From: CAYHWE01 sp964360445
GTDB lineage: Bacteria; Patescibacteriota; Patescibacteriia; Patescibacteriales; JAKAJF01
Direction: 5' to 3'
Assembly (NCBI GenBank): GCA_964360445.1
Contig: CAYHWE010000005.1
Span: forward strand, 1 to 41,306
Length of the DNA stretch: 41,306 nt
The stretch's first letter is position 1, and each line of letters opens with the position of its first letter. The position numbers were made by a program, and so were the translations under genes. Under the pieces are notes generated by a model. That model was not told where the DNA came from. It saw only the letters and a list, made by a program, of their open reading frames with translations, and made no database searches. Below are positions 15,393-21,924 of this stretch, piece by piece.

Positions 15393-15890
15393 TTACAGAT
15401 TAGCCCTGATATCGCCGCAGGACATATCAACATCCGTTTCCGATAAAGACTTGTGGATATTGATCGCTAACGGCAGCTTATTTGTCAGACCATCAAAAGA
15501 AATAGGCAGAATGGTTTCAGAAGCCCCGTTTCTTACCGTTGTCAAAGGATATTTAACCGCGCCTAAAATCTGGCAGGTGCCGTCATGGATGTGGGATGGC
15601 TGGGAAATATTATTCGGACCGCCGGCCAGCTGCAGAGTCACTTTAGCCCTCCCCTCAACTTCAGTGATCCTTGCTACGCCGGCCTGTCCGGAGCCATTCT
15701 GGCCTGACATAATGATGGTAATTTCTTTAGGACCGATATTCGGTTCCGTGCTTGTGCTTATGCCCGTGTCTGTGCTTGTGCTTGTACCTGCATCCGCATC
15801 TTGATTGTTCGTGTTTATAGCGCCGCTGCCGAGAATGAATATTACCGCGACCAAGGCGACCGTTATCGTCAAAATTACCGCTAGTCTCAT
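15393..15890 (-). CDS. Secreted or anchored CHRD/SodC-like domain protein
   Basis: 165 aa. An N-terminal signal anchor (LAVILTITVALVAVIFILGSG) and a Ser/Thr-rich linker precede a beta-sandwich domain with SHIHDGTC, LGAVKYPL, NGASETILPISFDGL, LAINIHKS and MSCGDI. This pattern resembles CHRD domains and the Cu/Zn superoxide dismutase fold (HIHxGTC, NIH, CGDI), but not enough metal His residues are present to claim dismutase activity. It would act outside the membrane. It sits between the GlsB-like gene and DUF1059 copy 2. Confidence 0.7.
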   Translation of the reverse strand: MRLAVILTITVALVAVIFILGSGAINTNNQDADAGTSTSTDTGISTSTEPNIGPKEITIIMSGQNGSGQAGVARITEVEGRAKVTLQLAGGPNNISQPSHIHDGTCQILGAVKYPLTTVRNGASETILPISFDGLTNKLPLAINIHKSLSETDVDMSCGDIRANL

Positions 15891-15910
15891 ATATTTTTCA
15901 TATTAATTGA

Positions 15911-16156
15911 TTAAATTTCTCTCCTGATCAGACTGATAACGAATAACAGGATGGCTGCTCCGATTACCGCCGCGACTATCGTGCCTAGAAATCCGCCTAT
16001 AGCCACACCTAAAAGATTGAACAAAAATCCGCCCAAAAGGGCCCCGATTATACCGATAATGATATCGCCTACAATCCCCAGACCTCTTCCCTTCATGATC
16101 ATGCCGGCGATCCAGCCGGCGAACAAACCGATCAATATGATTGTAATTAAATCCAT
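15911..16156 (-). CDS. GlsB/YeaQ/YmgE family stress membrane protein
   Basis: 81 aa, nearly all hydrophobic with three membrane segments and the Gly-rich family signature (GLFAGWIAGMIMKGRGLGIVGDIIIGIIGALLGGF). The family was once called transglycosylase-associated; its role is a stress-induced small membrane protein of uncertain mechanism. Start 16156 is used because GGAGGTGA lies directly upstream; a GTG three codons earlier is part of that ribosome site. First gene of the run with CHRD and DUF1059. Confidence 0.9.
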   Translation of the reverse strand: MDLITIILIGLFAGWIAGMIMKGRGLGIVGDIIIGIIGALLGGFLFNLLGVAIGGFLGTIVAAVIGAAILLFVISLIRREI

Positions 16157-16179
16157 ATTTATCACCTCCCTTCTTCGTC

Positions 16180-16262
16180 ACGCCGTAGCTTTAGCGAAGG
16201 CGGACTTCGTCACTCGCTTCCGCCAAAGACTTCAGCGTAGCGAGGCAATCAAGACTCCTCCC
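16180..16262. repeat. Palindrome-rich intergenic repeat
   Basis: Contains GCGGAC...TTCCGC and several GTAGC/GCTAC and GCGAAG blocks. It resembles a GC-rich dispersed repeat common between genes in Patescibacteria assemblies (from memory). It separates the GlsB gene from the LigD-domain gene. Confidence 0.45.
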
Positions 16263-16286
16263 TAAATCTCGATCCAGCTTATTGCC

Positions 16287-17015
16287 TTATCTTGCAATAA
16301 ATATATCAAAAAGCCCCTCCGCTAAGGCCGCCGGCATCGATCTGATATTTTCCGGCATCTTAGCTGAAGGGGTCCTATTGAAATCAATATCCCTTAAACT
16401 GTATTTGAAATCCCTATTTGATTTTATCGGTTCATTTTTAGATATCTCCTCCATCGTTCTTCCCGTTTTCGCCGACAGATCATCATTCATGATTTTCCTG
16501 TCGGCATACCGGTCTTTTTTCTTGATCAGCAGCCAATTATTTTCTCCCTCTTTCAGCCTGATTATAGCGAACTCGCCTTTGATTTTTTTGCCTTCCAGAT
16601 AAAAACTTATTTTCCCCTCTTTCAATCCCTCGGCAATCATCTTTTCGCTTTCTGATCTGTTTGACGATCCGATCGCATAATAAACGCCCTTGTCCCAAAT
16701 CATAACCGTTCCCGCCCCGTAATTCCCTTCCGGAATGATGCCTTCAAAATCCTTATAACCGAACGGGTGGTCTTCAACCGCTACAGCCAGGTTTTTATTT
16801 TCCGGATCAAGGGAAATCGGCTTCGGAACAGCCCAGCTCTTTAAAACTTTTCCAGATTCAAGCCTCAAGTCAAAGTGGAGGCGCGAGGCGTTGTGCTTCT
16901 GGATGACGAATTCCGAATAATTCCTTCCATTATCCGCCTCAACGCCCCCCTTTGGCTCAGGTGTTTTTGAAAAATTTCTTTTTTTTCTGTATTCTGTAAG
17001 CATTCTTTTCAACAT
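16287..17015 (-). CDS. LigD-type 3'-phosphoesterase domain protein, ends at the ligase-domain border
   Basis: 242 aa. It begins LTEYRKKRNFSKTPEPKGG and carries the PE domain hallmarks FVIQKHNASRLHFDLRLE (His-Asp-Arg site), VLKSWAVPKP, VEDHPFGYKDFEGIIPEGNYGAGTV and WLLIKKKD. The C-terminus (KMPENIRSMPAALAEGLFDIF) resembles the linker that opens the ligase domain in full LigD (KMP...PMLATLAE.PFDD), then stops. Known role of the domain: trimming 3' ends in non-homologous end joining. No ligase or Ku gene is in the window. The start is ambiguous (17015 or 17003); structured RNA copy B lies about 90 bases upstream. Confidence 0.85.
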   Translation of the reverse strand: MLKRMLTEYRKKRNFSKTPEPKGGVEADNGRNYSEFVIQKHNASRLHFDLRLESGKVLKSWAVPKPISLDPENKNLAVAVEDHPFGYKDFEGIIPEGNYGAGTVMIWDKGVYYAIGSSNRSESEKMIAEGLKEGKISFYLEGKKIKGEFAIIRLKEGENNWLLIKKKDRYADRKIMNDDLSAKTGRTMEEISKNEPIKSNRDFKYSLRDIDFNRTPSAKMPENIRSMPAALAEGLFDIFIAR

Positions 17016-17104
17016 TTTTCGCGCGCCGGAGTTTTTTTATCTGCCGGGATGCGCTGGAATAAAAATTGTTTATTTTTGTTTTATATATGCTGCATAATTT
17101 AAAG

Positions 17105-17249
17105 AACAAAAAACCGGCTACAAATTAATATACCTTAAGTTTCCCTAAGATTTATTAATTAACAGTCGGTTTCGCCCCTAGCTCCCCGTGATATAAGGCG
17201 ACCAATTTTTATGCCTCACGGATCACAGCTCCTATTAATTATTTTTTAG
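17105..17249 (-). ncRNA. Structured RNA copy B, riboswitch-like, unknown class
   Basis: Same core as copy A. H2 pairs 17216-17221 with 17186-17191 (perfect 6 bp) and H3 pairs 17197-17201 with 17172-17176; they interleave as a pseudoknot. The terminator pairs 17113-17119 and 17123-17130 with 17164-17170 and 17153-17160, followed by TTTTTT. The 5' strand 17232-17240 can pair with 17155-17163, part of the terminator left arm. Sequence changes between copies keep all helices paired. The next gene downstream is the LigD-domain gene; copy A precedes DUF1059/PP2C. Confidence 0.7.
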
Positions 17250-17255
17250 AACTGG

Positions 17256-17284
17256 AGCTTATCACCTTTAAAAAACGCTGTAAA
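17256..17284 (-). promoter_or_regulatory. Extended -10 promoter of structured RNA copy B
   Basis: TTTACA, 17 bases, TAAGCT with TG one base upstream (minus strand). Same layout as the copy A promoter. Confidence 0.6.
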
Positions 17285-17321
17285 GCCCCCTTATGTTGAC
17301 AACCTGTTAATAACGGATGTA

Positions 17322-17352
17322 ATAAAAGAAGCCCCGCTTTTGGCAGGGCCCG
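17322..17352 (-). terminator. Terminator of the 59-aa gene
   Basis: GCCCTGC/GCGGGGC (one GU) with a 5-base loop, followed by TTCTTTTAT on the minus strand. It insulates structured RNA copy B from the gene upstream. Confidence 0.8.
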
Positions 17353-17360
17353 ATAATAAT

Positions 17361-17540
17361 CTACACCAGGCGAAGCCAGGCCACAGGCCGTACTCCCCTC
17401 TTTTTCTTCTTTTCCTTTTTGCTGTTGTAATAAATAAGACAAAGATCAGGCCGATGATTCGTCATCTTCTCCTTCAACGATACGAGCAATTCCGGGGTTA
17501 CGCCATGAAATGGTTCACAAGAAACCTTTACCCATACCAT
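17361..17540 (-). CDS. Small basic protein of unknown function (59 aa)
   Basis: Not recognised. AAGGAGG lies four bases before the ATG at 17540, a strong ribosome site; the longer frame upstream is not needed. The sequence starts MVWVKVSCEPFHG, has a short helix (ELLVSLKEKM), and ends with a very basic stretch (KKEKKKKRG) and VAWLRLV. No signal or membrane segment. It has its own terminator just behind the stop, so it is a single-gene unit. Confidence 0.65.
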   Translation of the reverse strand: MVWVKVSCEPFHGVTPELLVSLKEKMTNHRPDLCLIYYNSKKEKKKKRGVRPVAWLRLV

Positions 17541-17618
17541 AGATCCTCCTTGTAAGAAATGAACTTTATTCAATTAAACTACTTTTTTAAAAAATAAGCA
17601 AGGACTTATCGCGCGCGC

Positions 17619-17891
17619 CTATTCGACGGTAAATTCCCTGAAATATTCGAAATCCCTGGTAAATTCAAATCTGACCTTATCGATCCTAGAGAGTTCCGTT
17701 CCGACATGGCACCAGATTATGAATTTCTTGACATCCCGATCCTCTCCTTCCGCCTCGATAAAGACACTTCCATCTTCCAGATTCCTGACATAGCCTTTAA
17801 GACCGAGGCTTTTCGCCTTTTTATGGGCAGCCGCCCTGAAAGAAATCCCTTGCACCAGTCCCTGTATTATTATGTCCGCATGCCTGATCAT
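17619..17891 (-). CDS. acyP: Acylphosphatase
   Basis: 90 aa, the usual size. Signature GLVQGISFR with catalytic Arg19, then GYVRNLEDGSVFIEAEGE with catalytic Asn37. It hydrolyses the carboxyl-phosphate bond of acyl phosphates in the cytosol. ATG 17891 is chosen; the TTG three codons earlier has no ribosome site. A second, catalytically altered paralogue is at 27963-28238. Confidence 0.92.
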   Translation of the reverse strand: MIRHADIIIQGLVQGISFRAAAHKKAKSLGLKGYVRNLEDGSVFIEAEGEDRDVKKFIIWCHVGTELSRIDKVRFEFTRDFEYFREFTVE

Positions 17892-18276
17892 ATTGAACAA
17901 AAATTTTATACACCTCTCCCGCTGCTTCTGAGGAACGGAAGCATAACGCTTTTAGGTTTATTTTTCAAGAGTAAAACGGGTAAAATCGGTTCATAAGCTG
18001 TTAATCAGGTAAGGGAGAATTTTTTATCTTACTGTTTCCTGTAAATATTTTCATAACATTTTTTTTAAAAAACAACAGCAAAAATCACTAGTTTTCAACC
18101 GCCGATTTATTATTCAAGATTAGGCAAAAAACAAGTTATTTCCTCTATTATTCTTTGACACCGCCCCGTAGAAATGCTATTTTGGATTGTCTCGCAAAAA
18201 TCATAGCCAGACTGAAATAAGGACTTTTAGTTAAGGGGGCCCTTATTTTATTAATAATTAATTTTTTCTTAACACA
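17892..18276. other. Gene-free stretch of 385 bases
   Basis: AT-rich. Apart from the sigma-70 promoter at 18155-18183 and the leader hairpin of the next gene, I see no frame with a ribosome site, no RNA core like the 7.8 or 17.2 kb elements, and no repeat family. Confidence 0.6.
18155..18183 (+). promoter_or_regulatory. Promoter of the 434-aa orphan
   Basis: TTGACA, 17 bases, TATTTT. The leader is about 87 bases and holds an AAATAAGG/CCTTATTT hairpin (18215-18222 with 18241-18248) followed by a T-rich run, a possible attenuator. Confidence 0.65.
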
Positions 18277-19581
18277 ATGCCTAAAACGTTTTTAGCCAAA
18301 ATAAAAGCAATGTGGCAAACAAAAAATAAAGAAAATATAATCAAGATAAAAACATATTCCAAGGCTGTTTTCCCGATCCTGCTGATAGCCATGGGCGTCA
18401 TTTCTTTGGGAGCGATAAGGAATAACAGCAACGTTGTCAATAAAGCATTTGATGCCTCAGGCCTGTCAGATTCCATTGATTCTGAATTTGGCTATGAGAG
18501 CCTATCTTCTATCGAAAGCCTGGAAGGCTCCGGATTGCCGATAGCCGCAATCAAAAAGCATGAAGTGGAAAACGCGATCGGAACGGCGATTTTCATTCCT
18601 CAGATCCATAAGAATCCCGGAAGCGAATCAAAGGACAGATCCAATGACGACGCGGAAATTGCGCAGGGGCAAATCTACGAAATAACAAAATACCTGAACG
18701 ACAAATATGGCATGGATCTTATTGTTGTCGAAGGCGAATTGAATGGCTTGATTTCGGCGGATAAATTTATCAGGATAGCCAAAAAGGTAAAAGAAAGAAG
18801 CTTTTTGGCCCTGCATTTAGACAAGCTGAAAGCTATGCTGTCTAAGAAAAGCCTGGACCCAAAATTGGAAAACAGGCTCATCGGAAATATAAGCCAGGCC
18901 ATAAAGGATGTAGACAGGGAAATCATCCTTCAGGGCGCGCCCTATAAATTAAAAGCTGAGGGGGCCGACCTCACCTTCTATGGCGCAGAGGTCGAATCGA
19001 CCAGAGAAGAAGGAAAAGTCATCGTGAGAGATTACATATATCTGAATGACAGGATCAATAACCTGGAGAATACACAGGCCATGAGAACAGGCCGGACGCA
19101 AAGCCTGTTTCCCGCCAATATGCTGGACATATTGAAAAATCTTGCTTCTCCGCGGAACACAGCTATTTCCCGCGATATTGATTCCTTAAAATCATTAGCT
19201 GAAGAAGATGGCGACGGACAGCTGACGACCACACTTAAAGACTTGGCCCAGGATTTTGCTGATCTTAAATCAGATGGCAAGGACGTAATCGGCGCTGTCT
19301 CTCAAGCTCCGGCTCGCGCGGACAATCCCTACAAAGATGAAACTGATATCGGAAAGCTGAAAAAATTGTTAAAAAATACAGAAAAGAAAATCGAGGAAAC
19401 TATAATAAATCAAAGAAATAAAGAAGCTGCGGAAAGTTTCGCCGAAGCATTGTCAGCAACAAAAGAAAAGGCCGGCATCCTGCAATTCGGCGCCGGACAT
19501 GAAAAAGGGTTAATAGAAGAATTGAACAGACAAGGCATTTCCGTAATCGTGATCACTCCGGATCAAGTAGCAAAAAAATAA
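18277..19581 (+). CDS. Membrane-anchored protein of unknown function (434 aa)
   Basis: One N-terminal membrane segment (about 30-48, AVFPILLIAMGVISLGAI) follows a basic cytosolic tail; the rest should lie outside. Conserved-looking blocks: AIFIPQIHKNPGSESKDRSNDDAEIAQGQ, GMDLIVVEGELNG and near the end GILQFGAGHEKGLIEELNRQGISVIVITP. An early QIH, a VVEGE strand and a late GAGH loosely recall ChaN/TraB/erythromycin-esterase-like folds, but this is a guess. Two helical charged regions lie between. No ribosome site before the ATG. It is a single gene with promoter and terminator. Confidence 0.75.
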   Translation: MPKTFLAKIKAMWQTKNKENIIKIKTYSKAVFPILLIAMGVISLGAIRNNSNVVNKAFDASGLSDSIDSEFGYESLSSIESLEGSGLPIAAIKKHEVENAIGTAIFIPQIHKNPGSESKDRSNDDAEIAQGQIYEITKYLNDKYGMDLIVVEGELNGLISADKFIRIAKKVKERSFLALHLDKLKAMLSKKSLDPKLENRLIGNISQAIKDVDREIILQGAPYKLKAEGADLTFYGAEVESTREEGKVIVRDYIYLNDRINNLENTQAMRTGRTQSLFPANMLDILKNLASPRNTAISRDIDSLKSLAEEDGDGQLTTTLKDLAQDFADLKSDGKDVIGAVSQAPARADNPYKDETDIGKLKKLLKNTEKKIEETIINQRNKEAAESFAEALSATKEKAGILQFGAGHEKGLIEELNRQGISVIVITPDQVAKK

Positions 19582-19598
19582 AAATCCACTTACCTCTC

Positions 19599-19634
19599 AA
19601 AAGAAATGACTTTTTAAAGTCATTTCTTTTTTTG
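19599..19634. terminator. Bidirectional terminator
   Basis: AAGAAATGACTTT/AAAGTCATTTCTT, 13-bp stem with a 2-base loop and T/A runs on both sides, between the convergent 434-aa and LGDLF genes. Confidence 0.9.
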
Positions 19635-19639
19635 GCTGA

Positions 19640-20065
19640 TTATCTGAATATGCCGCCGGAACCGCCGAACAGATTGTCCAAGATAAACAGATCTCCCAGA
19701 TCCGAATCGCCGCCGAATACTCCATTGCCATTGCCGAACAATTCATCCAATACGAACAGATTGCCTAAATTTCCGCCCTGCATCCCATCGATAGCAATAT
19801 CATCAGCTCCGAACAGCTGGTTCAGGATGAACAGGTCCCCCAGATCTGAATCACCGCCAGATAGCCTGTCTAAAACGAACAGATCGCTGAAATTATTTCC
19901 CGATGACAATCCTTCCAAAAATATCAAGTCTCTCAGGCTATTGCCATTGTCATTGTCCATGTCATCCCGTGGCGTTGTCGTGGCGGCTGCATAAGATATC
20001 GTCGGAATGATTACGGCTGTCAGGACAATCAGCATTGACACTAATACATTTTTTATTCCCTGCAT
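19640..20065 (-). CDS. Secreted LGDLF-repeat protein 2 (141 aa)
   Basis: A signal peptide (MQGIKNVLVSMLIVLTAVIIPTISYAAA in two parts: basic start, hydrophobic core, AxA end) precedes five copies of a repeat with consensus S/D-L-G-D-L-F-hydrophobic-L-x-x-L-F-G-G at about 43-56, 59-71, 74-87, 99-112 and 122-135, with Gly/Asp/Asn linkers. It ends GGIFR. No known family is recognised. The start at 20065 is set by GGGGGTGGA upstream; an earlier ATG lies in the promoter. The ECF-type promoter at 20123-20157 drives it. It is a paralogue of the protein at 20406-21062. Confidence 0.8.
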   Translation of the reverse strand: MQGIKNVLVSMLIVLTAVIIPTISYAAATTTPRDDMDNDNGNSLRDLIFLEGLSSGNNFSDLFVLDRLSGGDSDLGDLFILNQLFGADDIAIDGMQGGNLGNLFVLDELFGNGNGVFGGDSDLGDLFILDNLFGGSGGIFR

Positions 20066-20122
20066 ATATATCCACCCCCTTTCCAGATAATAGTCGATTG
20101 AAAGCCTGTCCGCTCTCATTCG

Positions 20123-20157
20123 CGATTATATTACGTTGGCAAGACGATGAATGTTAC
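20123..20157 (-). promoter_or_regulatory. Candidate ECF-B promoter of LGDLF protein 2
   Basis: GTAACATT, 14 bases, CGTAATATAATC on the minus strand; identical core and spacing to the site at 21115-21149. Confidence 0.7.
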
Positions 20158-20215
20158 TGCTTTCCTCAACAAAAAAAGCCATTTAAGGCCAATATTAAAT
20201 AACTTTTATGAGCAT

Positions 20216-20323
20216 TTATTGATTTTTAGAAAATATAATCCTTAAGAGAATTTTTAAAGTTTTAAATATTCCCAATTTCTTTTTGCCGGATTGTTCTTCT
20301 ATTTTTTTATCATCCATATCCAT
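20216..20323 (-). CDS. Small cationic peptide 2 (35 aa)
   Basis: The C-terminal half, KKKLGIFKTLKILLRIIF, aligns without gaps to KYKKLKFSKTIRILLKIFI of the 50-aa frame at 21182-21334 (9 of 17 identical, the rest mostly conservative), while the codons differ, which suggests protein-level selection. The N-terminus is acidic (MDMDDKKIEEQ). No ribosome site, and a terminator lies between it and the upstream LGDLF gene, so expression is uncertain. The helix is amphipathic and could touch membrane or RNA polymerase. Confidence 0.45.
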   Translation of the reverse strand: MDMDDKKIEEQSGKKKLGIFKTLKILLRIIFSKNQ

Positions 20324-20349
20324 AATGTAACATACTTTCCGCTATCTGC

Positions 20350-20383
20350 AAAAAGAAATGGCCCTGAAAAACCATTTCTTTTT
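20350..20383 (-). terminator. Terminator of LGDLF protein 1
   Basis: AAAAAGAAATGG/CCATTTCTTTTT, 12-bp stem with a 10-base loop; the T-run is part of the stem. Confidence 0.75.
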
Positions 20384-20405
20384 GTTTTGCGTCTTACGCC
20401 AGAAA

Positions 20406-21062
20406 CTATCTGAATAGTCCGTTGCTTGATCCTCCGAATAATTGATCCAAGACAAACAAATCTCCCAAGTCCTTATTTCCGCCGTCAAAAACGCTATCAT
20501 TGCCGAACAGTTCCTGCAAAATGAACAGATTGCCCAGATTATTTGTGCCGTTGACTATTCCGCTTCCGAATATATTAGTGCCACCTCCGAATAACTGATT
20601 CAGCATAAATAAATCACCAAGGTCATTGTTATCATTTCCCAAACCGCCGCTTCCAAGGATACCGCCGTCATTGTTGAACAATTTATCAAGGATGATCAAA
20701 TCGCCAAGACTGGATCCGGTACTGACAGTCGTAGCTGTCGTAGCCGCTGCTGTTGTCGTGGTGGTAGTCTTTACTGGAGCAGGCGTGAAAACTACATAGC
20801 CTGCCGGAATCGCCTCGCCGGCCTGGATAACTAATTTAGCTCCTGTTGAAGAGTTTATCAAAGTTACCAAAACCGGGTTAGTCATAAGCCTGTAACCTGC
20901 AGGAATAGTATCGCCGACATCAATAACCAATTTGTTCCCGGTTGATGTATTGAATACCGTCGCCTTTCCGCTGCTCTGAGCATATGTGCTTGCAGGATAA
21001 ACAGATATAGCCGCTACCGCCATTATCATGGCCATTGCCAAACCCTTTAATATGTTTTTCAT
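20406..21062 (-). CDS. Secreted LGDLF-repeat protein 1 (218 aa)
   Basis: Signal peptide (residues 1-28, cleavage near STYAQS). Two repeats of about 29 residues follow (33-60 and 64-92, pattern NTSTGNKLVIDVGDTIPAGY / NSSTGAKLVIQAGEAIPAGY), then a Thr/Ala linker and four LGDLF repeats (about 119-131, 147-160, 176-188, 198-211) with Gly/Asn spacers; it ends NGLFR. The tail matches LGDLF protein 2, the first half is extra. Start 21062 has GGGGGTGAAAAAT upstream; the longer frame begins inside the promoter. Function unknown; probably a cell-surface or released structural protein. Confidence 0.8.
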   Translation of the reverse strand: MKNILKGLAMAMIMAVAAISVYPASTYAQSSGKATVFNTSTGNKLVIDVGDTIPAGYRLMTNPVLVTLINSSTGAKLVIQAGEAIPAGYVVFTPAPVKTTTTTTAAATTATTVSTGSSLGDLIILDKLFNNDGGILGSGGLGNDNNDLGDLFMLNQLFGGGTNIFGSGIVNGTNNLGNLFILQELFGNDSVFDGGNKDLGDLFVLDQLFGGSSNGLFR

Positions 21063-21114
21063 ATTTTTCACCCCCTTCCTTTTTAGAGTCGAGAGAAAGT
21101 TCCCTTTCTTCGCA

Positions 21115-21149
21115 GGATATATTACGTAATCGGGGGCGCGAATGTTACA
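21115..21149 (-). promoter_or_regulatory. Candidate ECF-B promoter of LGDLF protein 1
   Basis: TGTAACATT, 14 bases, CGTAATATATCC on the minus strand, matching the site at 20123-20157. The leader is about 45 bases. Confidence 0.7.
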
Positions 21150-21181
21150 TCGTTTCAAATCAAGGCTTATTTCAGAGAAAA

Positions 21182-21334
21182 TTACTGCTTATTCCTTCTT
21201 ATCCCGAAAGGAATAAACGTCGGAAATCCAAAATCAGTAATGAAAATTTTTAAAAGAATCCTGATCGTTTTGGAGAATTTTAGTTTTTTATATTTGGGGC
21301 CAGGCTTGTCATTATTGTTTTTATTATTTTTCAT
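21182..21334 (-). CDS. Small cationic peptide 1 (50 aa), overlaps the ECF sigma gene
   Basis: Begins inside the last codons of the ECF sigma gene (11-base overlap, other frame), the usual place for an anti-sigma gene. The sequence is basic and Asn/Lys-rich at the start, then KTIRILLKIFI and a Phe/Pro/Ile-rich hydrophobic tail ending GIRRNKQ. It is related to the 35-aa frame at 20216-20323. No ribosome site is visible, so translation would rely on coupling. The role as regulator is inference from position only. Confidence 0.5.
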   Translation of the reverse strand: MKNNKNNNDKPGPKYKKLKFSKTIRILLKIFITDFGFPTFIPFGIRRNKQ

Positions 21335-21791
21335 AATTTTTTATTTTTAATTTTTTCAAAGCTCTGTACGCCGAAACCCTTACCGACCCCTCTGACTGCG
21401 CGATCATCTCGCCTATCTCCCTGTAATTGAACCCATGCAAATATTTCAAGACCAATATGTTTTTTTCTTTCTCCGGCAACTGATCCAACATAAGCCAAAG
21501 CTCTGGATAAACATCTTTCTCTCCGCAATGCTTTTTTGCTTTTTCTATATCGACCTCCGGCCTGCTGGCGCGGTAATAATCAACCAGGTGATTATGAGCA
21601 ATCTTATATATCCAGGCCTGAAAAGGCTTATCCTGCGAATAATTGCTGAATTCTTTCCAGGCTTTAAGAAAAACTTCCTGAGTCAGGTCTTCGGCAATTT
21701 CGGCTTTTCCTCCCGTTCTGTACCAGAAATAGGAATATATCTTATCCTTAAATTTGAAATATAGTTTTATATAACGTAATTTTCTTTTCAT
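21324..21791 (-). CDS. ECF sigma factor B
   Basis: 155 aa. Region 2 (DKIYSYFWYRTGG, DLTQEVFLKAWKEF, FQAWIYKIAHNHLVDYYR) and region 4 (PEKEKNILVLKYLHGFNYREIGEMIAQSEGSVRVSAYRALKKLK). The start at 21791 is preferred: the frame opens at 21860, but a promoter TTGACT-17-TAAGCT occupies 21832-21860. Directly downstream come a small overlapping peptide gene and two LGDLF-repeat genes with a shared, non-sigma-70 promoter, the probable targets. No DUF5667-type partner is present, unlike ECF factor A. Confidence 0.9.
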   Translation of the reverse strand: MKRKLRYIKLYFKFKDKIYSYFWYRTGGKAEIAEDLTQEVFLKAWKEFSNYSQDKPFQAWIYKIAHNHLVDYYRASRPEVDIEKAKKHCGEKDVYPELWLMLDQLPEKEKNILVLKYLHGFNYREIGEMIAQSEGSVRVSAYRALKKLKIKNYEK

Positions 21792-21831
21792 ATTCCGGAA
21801 AAAAACGGACTGGATTTTTAAAGAGAAGGAC

Positions 21832-21860
21832 AGCTTAGCACAATAAATATCCCAAGTCAA
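21832..21860 (-). promoter_or_regulatory. Sigma-70-like promoter of ECF sigma factor B
   Basis: TTGACT, 17 bases, TAAGCT on the minus strand. Excludes the ATG at 21860 as a start. Confidence 0.5.
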
Positions 21861-21924
21861 CCCGGCATGCCTGTCGCGTAAAGTAATTTTTTATGAAATT
21901 AAGCAAGATTTGAGATTTTCCGGA

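Noticed and set aside
21792..21860. Longer start for ECF sigma factor B
   Set aside because: The region holds a TTGACT-17-TAAGCT promoter, and family alignment starts at 21791.
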